NCBI GenBank assembly: GCA_964439745.1 | Contig: CAYTQK010000120.1 | Coordinates: 1 to 9,412 of the forward strand | Reading direction: 5' to 3' | Source of the DNA: CAYTQK01 sp964439745 | GTDB taxonomy: Bacteria > Desulfobacterota > Desulfobacteria > Desulfobacterales > Desulfosudaceae | DNA length: 9,412 nucleotides | In this document: in pieces, positions 5,435 through 9,412 of the stretch | Numbering within the stretch: the stretch's first letter is position 1 | How the letters are laid out: the number at the start of each line of letters is the position of its first letter | Position numbers and translations under genes: made by a program | The notes under the pieces: model-generated | Seen by the model: only the letters and a program-made list of their open reading frames with translations | Database searches by the model: none | What the model was told of the DNA's origin: nothing

Positions 5435-6778
5435 ATGGTATTACACGCAGCCGATACACAGGTCATGACCCTGGGGCCGGCCAAAATCGATTCTCCCATT
5501 CTCCGGGAAGCCAATGTGGACCCGGAACATGATTTCACCACTGACGAAGACCGGGTGCTCATTGATATCGAACCGGAAAAGGTCAAGGAGGCCCTGCAAA
5601 ACGGCGACCAGCCGGCCGCCTTTGAAAAGTCCGGTCCCCGGCGGCAGATCTATTTTGATCCCAGCAAGGTGCGCTGCGCCCTGGTGACCTGCGGGGGACT
5701 GTGCCCGGGCCTGAACGACATTATCCGGGCCATCGTCCTGGAACTCTACTTCCGCTACGGGGTGCGCAATATTTACGGCATCCGCTATGGCCTGCAGGGG
5801 TTTATCCCGGAATACAGACACGATGTCATGGAACTGGTCCCTGATACGGTCAGCGATATTCTCAATATGGGCGGCTCCATACTGGGCTCTTCCCGCGGTC
5901 CCCAGGACATTGAAGAGATCGTCGACTCCCTGGAGCGGATGAACGTGGGCATCCTCTTCATGATCGGCGGGGACGGCACCATCAAGGCGGCCACCCTGAT
6001 CGCCGATGAAATCACCAAACGGGGCCTGAAAATCAGCGTCATCGGCATCCCCAAGACCATTGACAACGATATCTACCTGATTTCCAAGTCTTTCGGATTT
6101 GATACCGCCGTGGACGTGGCCACCAACGCCATTATGGGCGCCCACAACGAGGCCGAAGCCTACCCCAACGGCATCGGCCTGATCAAGCTGATGGGCCGCC
6201 ATTCCGGATTTATCGCGGCCACGGCCGCCCTGGCCCGGCAGGACGTCAACTTCGTGCTGATTCCGGAAATCGATTTTGATCTGCACGGGGGCTGCGGCCT
6301 GCTGGCCGCCCTGGAGCGCCGTCTGAAACACCGGGAACACGCCGTCATCGTGGTGGCCGAAGGAGCCGGCCAGAAATATTTCGAGGATGAAGAAACCAGC
6401 CGGGACGCCTCGGGCAATATCAAGCTCAAGGATATCGGCTTGTTTCTTAAAAAAGAGATTAACGAATATTTCGCGGGCAAAAACATCGAAATTTCCCTGA
6501 AGTACATTGATCCCAGCTACATGATCCGGAGCCTGCCGGCCAATCCCAATGACAGTGTTTTCTGCGGATTTCTCGGCCGGGACGCGGTCCATGCCGGCAT
6601 GGCCGGCAAAACCCGCATGCTGGTGGGGCACTGGAACGACCACTTTATTCACGTGCCCATGGCCCTGTCCGTGGGCAAACGCAAGCAGGTGGATGAGCAC
6701 AGCAAATTGTGGCGCACCGTCCTGGAATCCACCGGCCAGGGCACCTTCCGGCCGGATGATGAGTCCTGCCCGATTTGA
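5435..6778 (+). CDS. 6-phosphofructokinase, plant/trypanosome-like ATP-PFK group
   Basis: Phosphorylates fructose 6-phosphate to fructose 1,6-bisphosphate in glycolysis. The 447-residue protein carries about 75 extra N-terminal residues before the PFK core, which opens with CGGLCPGLND (86-95). Phosphoryl-donor signatures are GGDGT (178-182) and PKTIDND (206-212); MGRHSG (253-258) and PEIDF (277-281) help bind sugar phosphate. The C-terminal YIDPSYMIR (357-365) is typical of plant-type PFKs. Glycine in GGDGT (E. coli position 104) favours ATP, whereas lysine in PKTIDND (position 124) is usual in pyrophosphate enzymes. Plant and trypanosome ATP-PFKs share this Gly/Lys pair, so ATP use is likelier but not certain. 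The start has AAGGAA (5422-5427) 7 bases upstream. It sits 39 bp after kdsD with no terminator between, so co-transcription is likely. Its long antisense open frame is a G+C shadow. Confidence 0.93.
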   Translation: MVLHAADTQVMTLGPAKIDSPILREANVDPEHDFTTDEDRVLIDIEPEKVKEALQNGDQPAAFEKSGPRRQIYFDPSKVRCALVTCGGLCPGLNDIIRAIVLELYFRYGVRNIYGIRYGLQGFIPEYRHDVMELVPDTVSDILNMGGSILGSSRGPQDIEEIVDSLERMNVGILFMIGGDGTIKAATLIADEITKRGLKISVIGIPKTIDNDIYLISKSFGFDTAVDVATNAIMGAHNEAEAYPNGIGLIKLMGRHSGFIAATAALARQDVNFVLIPEIDFDLHGGCGLLAALERRLKHREHAVIVVAEGAGQKYFEDEETSRDASGNIKLKDIGLFLKKEINEYFAGKNIEISLKYIDPSYMIRSLPANPNDSVFCGFLGRDAVHAGMAGKTRMLVGHWNDHFIHVPMALSVGKRKQVDEHSKLWRTVLESTGQGTFRPDDESCPI

Positions 6779-6803
6779 CATATAGAACGGTTTTTTGCAG
6801 AAT
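6775..6803 (+). promoter_or_regulatory. Possible promoter upstream of the MscS gene
   Basis: A perfect TTGACA (6775-6780) overlaps the phosphofructokinase stop and is 17 bases from CAGAAT (6798-6803, 4 of 6). It would give a leader of about 140 nt containing the palindrome at 6847-6874. Weak -10; sequence match only. Confidence 0.3.
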
Positions 6804-6846
6804 CCAGTAAAAAATTAAATAATTCCGGATAGCGCGCCGCTTCACT

Positions 6847-6874
6847 GCGTGCCCGGCCTTGGCCGGGATGACGC
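6847..6874. repeat. Palindromic dispersed-repeat-like element
   Basis: Inner arms CCCGGCC and GGCCGGG (6852-6858, 6861-6867) surround TT, with outer arms GCGT and ACGC (6847-6850, 6871-6874). On the minus strand it reads CGTCATCCCGGCCAAGGCCG..., a form that recurs in many copies between genes in numerous proteobacteria and translates as VIPAKAG. It has no T-run, so it is not a simple terminator. Only one copy lies in this window, so its repeat nature is inferred from resemblance. Confidence 0.5.
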
Positions 6875-6948
6875 TGTCAAGACCTTTTCCGCGGCCATCA
6901 ATCAATAAAAGAAAATCAAATTTTTAACCTGGATAGCTGAGACGAGTC

Positions 6949-8031
6949 ATGGAATTTTTAGATCTCACCTTTTTCGGCAATTCAATGTGGCAATGGACCA
7001 CGGCCCTGGCCGTGCTGCTAATTTTGTATCTGCTGCTCAGCCTGCTCAAACGCTGGCTGGTCAAACGCCTTCAGACCGCCGGGCTGTTCCGGATCATCAA
7101 GACCGACCTGGCCGCGGTACTGGCGGAAATCTTTCAGCGGACCAAGGGGCTGATCCTGTTTCTGGTGGCCCTGTACGCGGCTTCTCTCTGGCTGGATTTG
7201 CCCGCCAGGGTTAAAGGCCTCATTGAATCGGCGGTCTTCGTGGCGGTGGTGTTCCAGATCGGCCTGTGGGGGCACTACCTGATCTATATCGGATTGACGC
7301 GGTACCTGGGCCGGAAGATGGAAGACCCCTCCACCAGTTCCGGTATCACCGTGATGAGCCTGTTCGGCCGCCTGGTACTGTGGTCGTTTGTCCTGCTGGT
7401 CATCCTGGAAAACCTGGGGGTCAACGTCACCACCCTCATTGCCAGCCTCGGCGTGGGCGGTATCGCCATCGGCCTGGCCACCCAGAACATTCTCAGCGAC
7501 CTCTTCGCCTCGCTGTCCATCCTGCTGGACCGTCCCTTTGAAGTGGGCGATTTCATCATCGTGGGCGATCAGCTGGGAACAGTGGAAAAAATCGGCCTGA
7601 AAACCACCCGGGTACGCAGCCTCAGCGGCGAACTGCTCATCTTCGGCAACGGCGACCTTTTGTCCAGCCGCATCCGCAACTATGCCCATTTCTGGGAACG
7701 CCGGGTGGTCTTTGTCTTCGGGGTGGTCTATGATACGCCCGCGGAAAAATTGAAAAAAGTACCCCAGATGGTCCGCCGGATCATCCAGGATACCGAACAG
7801 ACCCGCTTTGACCGGGCCCACTTCAAGGAGTTCGGCGATTTTTCCCTGAACTTCGAGGTGGTCTATTACGTGCTCAACCCGGATTACACCGTCTACATGG
7901 ATATCCAGGAAAAGATCAACCTGGCCATTTTCGAGGCCTTTGAAACCGAGGGCCTGGAGTTCGCCTTCCCCACCCAGACCATCCACTTGGGCGGGTCTTC
8001 AGGCGGCAACATCACCTCCAGCCCGGCCTGA
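6949..8031 (+). CDS. MscS-family small-conductance mechanosensitive channel
   Basis: An inner-membrane channel that opens under membrane tension to release solutes on hypo-osmotic shock. The 360-residue protein has about five predicted membrane segments (near 14-33, 66-84, 93-115, 136-153 and 161-180). The last is the pore helix, with the MscS pattern LIASLGVGGIAIGLATQNIL followed by SDLFASLSILLDRPFEVGDFI. The soluble part has the beta domain (VGDQLGTVEKIGLKTTRVRS) and an alpha/beta end with VYMDIQEKINLAIFEAFE and FPTQTIHL, both typical of the family. It is longer than E. coli MscS (286 residues), with two extra N-terminal membrane segments as in YnaI/YbdG-type relatives. No N-terminal signal peptide distinct from TM1 is seen. 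The ribosome-binding site is weak (GAG near 6939). The gene is convergent with the AMIN-domain gene, with a 59-bp gap. Confidence 0.93.
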   Translation: MEFLDLTFFGNSMWQWTTALAVLLILYLLLSLLKRWLVKRLQTAGLFRIIKTDLAAVLAEIFQRTKGLILFLVALYAASLWLDLPARVKGLIESAVFVAVVFQIGLWGHYLIYIGLTRYLGRKMEDPSTSSGITVMSLFGRLVLWSFVLLVILENLGVNVTTLIASLGVGGIAIGLATQNILSDLFASLSILLDRPFEVGDFIIVGDQLGTVEKIGLKTTRVRSLSGELLIFGNGDLLSSRIRNYAHFWERRVVFVFGVVYDTPAEKLKKVPQMVRRIIQDTEQTRFDRAHFKEFGDFSLNFEVVYYVLNPDYTVYMDIQEKINLAIFEAFETEGLEFAFPTQTIHLGGSSGGNITSSPA

Positions 8032-8090
8032 CCCGGAGAAAATCGATACTTTTGTCAACCTGGCTTGCCGGGCAGGCACCGGGGAAATGG

Positions 8091-9371
8091 CTACCGGGTG
8101 GAGAGGGTCATGACAATACCGTCGGAGACCCTGGTAAACTCCGGGGTCATGTCATGATCACTGCGCATATCCGCGACGATCCGCAGCTTATCATCGTGCT
8201 CTCCCAGCCGCAGACGGCGGATCGGTCCGGTGGCCACGGATTTTTCCTGGAAGGGCGTCTCGTTCCAGCTGCCGAACAGGTCGATGACCAGCCGGGGCGG
8301 ATCGGACAAGGGGAAAAACGAATATTCGCCGGTGGCATCGTCGGTCCGGATTTTCATGCGGAGTTCTCCTGCGGCCTGCTGAAAATCAATGCCATGCAGG
8401 GTATACACATCCGTCTCCGGCGGCGGGGTGGACGCGGCCGCTTTCGGGGCGGCGGGTGCCGGTGGTTCCGGGGCGGCAGTGCGCTCTTCGCTCACCGTTG
8501 GGGGCGATGTCGGCGGGACGGATTGAGCGGTTTCCGGAGGTTCGGCCGGGGCGGAAGCGGCCGGCCGGGGCTCGGGTGCAGGCGCGGGCGCGGTGACGGG
8601 CCGGTCGGCCTGGCCCGGGGCGGTCATGGCGACCCGGGAGGTTGACGGCTGCAGGAAGAGAAAATAGGCAACGCCGCCGCCGATGCCCAGGACCAGCAGC
8701 ACCAGCAGGCTCACCAGAATCAACGTGACCGGCTTCTTCGAACCCGCCTCCGGCGCGGCCGGTTCGGCCGGTTCTTTTTTCGGAGCGGCCTTTTTCGGCG
8801 GCGCCTCCTTGGGGGCGGCGGCTTGTTTGGCGGCTTTCTTCTTTTTGGCCGCCTTCTTCGGCGTCTTTTTGGCCGGCTTTTTTTTTGTCGCCGGCCTTTC
8901 CCCTTCCAGCCCGGATTCATCAGGCGCGAGTTCTGCGGCTTCCGGATGGGGCGCTTCCCAGACATACGCGCTGGGATCGGCCCCGCCGAACAGGTCGTCC
9001 GTATCCTCCGCTTCGGCCGCAGTGTCCGCCGGCTCCTCTTCTATCAGTTCCAGTTCAATATCTTCTGCCTCCAATTCAAGATCGGCCGGACCGGGTTCTT
9101 CTGCGGCGGTCGCGGCCGGTTCTTCTTCGGTCGGCGGGGCAGTCTCTTCTTCTTCTTCTTCGCCCTCTTTGCCTGTTTTCAGCATGATCGTCTCTTCATC
9201 TTCCGAGGTCTGGGCCACCAGGGTCCGCTCGGTCATCTCGAGCAACTCCAGGTCCTCGTCGGTTACTTCCATGAGGTCCTGCAGATCCACCGTGGAATCC
9301 AGCGGCTTGGCCTCGGATTTCTTCTTTTTCTTTTTCGGGGGCTGCTGCGGCGGTTGTTTCTTTTCGGTCAT
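8091..9371 (-). CDS. Bitopic AMIN-domain envelope protein with charged cytoplasmic half
   Basis: A 426-residue protein. Residues 13-18 are six lysines. Residues 25-160 are highly acidic, including six glutamates in a row (71-76) and ELEAEDIELELIEEE. Residues 163-213 are Lys/Ala/Pro-rich, with KKTPKKAAKKKK resembling histone H1 or AlgP tails. One membrane helix (about 214-240) follows, then a Pro/Ala linker (about 247-320) and a C-terminal AMIN domain (about 322-426, with DPPRLVIDLFG and IRRLRLGEHDDKLRIVADM). AMIN domains, known from amidase AmiC and secretin PilQ, target envelope layers such as peptidoglycan. By the positive-inside rule the N-terminal half is cytoplasmic and AMIN periplasmic. 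No amidase or secretin domain is attached, so it is probably a scaffold or adaptor. GAGGG (9376-9380) lies just before the ATG. Any promoter is beyond the window edge. Confidence 0.88.
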   Translation of the reverse strand: MTEKKQPPQQPPKKKKKKSEAKPLDSTVDLQDLMEVTDEDLELLEMTERTLVAQTSEDEETIMLKTGKEGEEEEEETAPPTEEEPAATAAEEPGPADLELEAEDIELELIEEEPADTAAEAEDTDDLFGGADPSAYVWEAPHPEAAELAPDESGLEGERPATKKKPAKKTPKKAAKKKKAAKQAAAPKEAPPKKAAPKKEPAEPAAPEAGSKKPVTLILVSLLVLLVLGIGGGVAYFLFLQPSTSRVAMTAPGQADRPVTAPAPAPEPRPAASAPAEPPETAQSVPPTSPPTVSEERTAAPEPPAPAAPKAAASTPPPETDVYTLHGIDFQQAAGELRMKIRTDDATGEYSFFPLSDPPRLVIDLFGSWNETPFQEKSVATGPIRRLRLGEHDDKLRIVADMRSDHDMTPEFTRVSDGIVMTLSTR

Positions 9372-9412
9372 TTTTCCCTCATGGCAAAAAGGGTCAAAAA
9401 TTGGCGCGTAAC

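Noticed and set aside
5441..6781. 446-codon open frame antisense to phosphofructokinase
   Set aside because: It mirrors a G+C-rich coding gene, its product is rich in G, A, D, H and Q with no known fold, and the sense strand encodes a clear PFK.
7018..7986. 322-codon open frame antisense to the MscS gene
   Set aside because: The product is low-complexity (Q/G/D/H-rich) and the sense strand has a complete MscS protein. A similar antisense frame over kdsD (4385-5353) was rejected for the same reason.
8063..8077. Hairpin GCTTGCC/GGCAGGC between the convergent genes as a terminator
   Set aside because: Only a short stem with a G-T pair, and no T-run on either strand; 8032-8090 shows no convincing terminator.
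8683..9411. 242-codon serine/alanine-rich open frame on the + strand
   Set aside because: It is the complement of the lysine- and glutamate-rich coding region of the AMIN gene, which explains its Ser/Phe bias; it has no start context or domain.
9368..9412. Minus-strand frame entering from the right edge and ending TGA in an ATGA overlap with the AMIN gene
   Set aside because: Only 14 codons are visible, and the AMIN frame is also open to the edge, so an upstream gene cannot be supported from this window.

Overview
The window is about 60% G+C, gene-dense and bacterial. Protein style, codon use and gene content (KDO-pathway enzyme, plant-like phosphofructokinase, divergent RNase Z-like hydrolase, AMIN-domain envelope protein) suggest a Gram-negative, probably a Desulfobacterota (deltaproteobacterial) lineage. 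That placement is inferred from resemblance, not from a marker gene. No tRNA, rRNA, CRISPR array, transposase or phage gene was seen, and no stretch above 300 bases lacks a gene.

Layout, left to right. (1) 1-2065, + strand: a 5'-truncated recJ exonuclease gene overlaps a gamma-carbonic-anhydrase-like gene by 14 bp. (2) 2066-4222, + strand: a small unrecognised gene (2200-2619), then an AT-rich regulatory gap with an extended -10 promoter and three copies of TAGATATT. A metallo-beta-lactamase-fold hydrolase of RNase Z type follows, joined by an ATGA overlap to a PtsN-like PTS EIIA domain. (3) 4223-6778, + strand: a 168-bp leader with a TATAAT box, a strong hairpin plus T-run and a short ORF, then kdsD (arabinose-5-phosphate isomerase, first step toward KDO) and a 6-phosphofructokinase. 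(4) 6779-8031: a gap with a palindromic dispersed-repeat-like element, then an MscS-family mechanosensitive channel. (5) 8091-9371, - strand: a bitopic AMIN-domain protein with an unusual acidic/lysine-rich cytoplasmic half, convergent with mscS.

The neighbourhood mixes DNA repair, central sugar metabolism, LPS-precursor synthesis, PTS-type regulation and envelope functions. It looks mostly like core chromosome rather than a mobile island. KdsD and PFK both act on sugar phosphates, and the EIIA protein upstream could be a regulator, but only the EIIA/hydrolase pair is clearly coupled in translation. The points most worth a second look are the phased TAGATATT promoter region, the attenuator-like kdsD leader with its TTGA start/stop overlap, and the charge-segregated AMIN protein. 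Several true starts (1532, 3758, 4391) were set from ribosome-binding sites, overlaps or residue numbering, and differ from the longest open frame.
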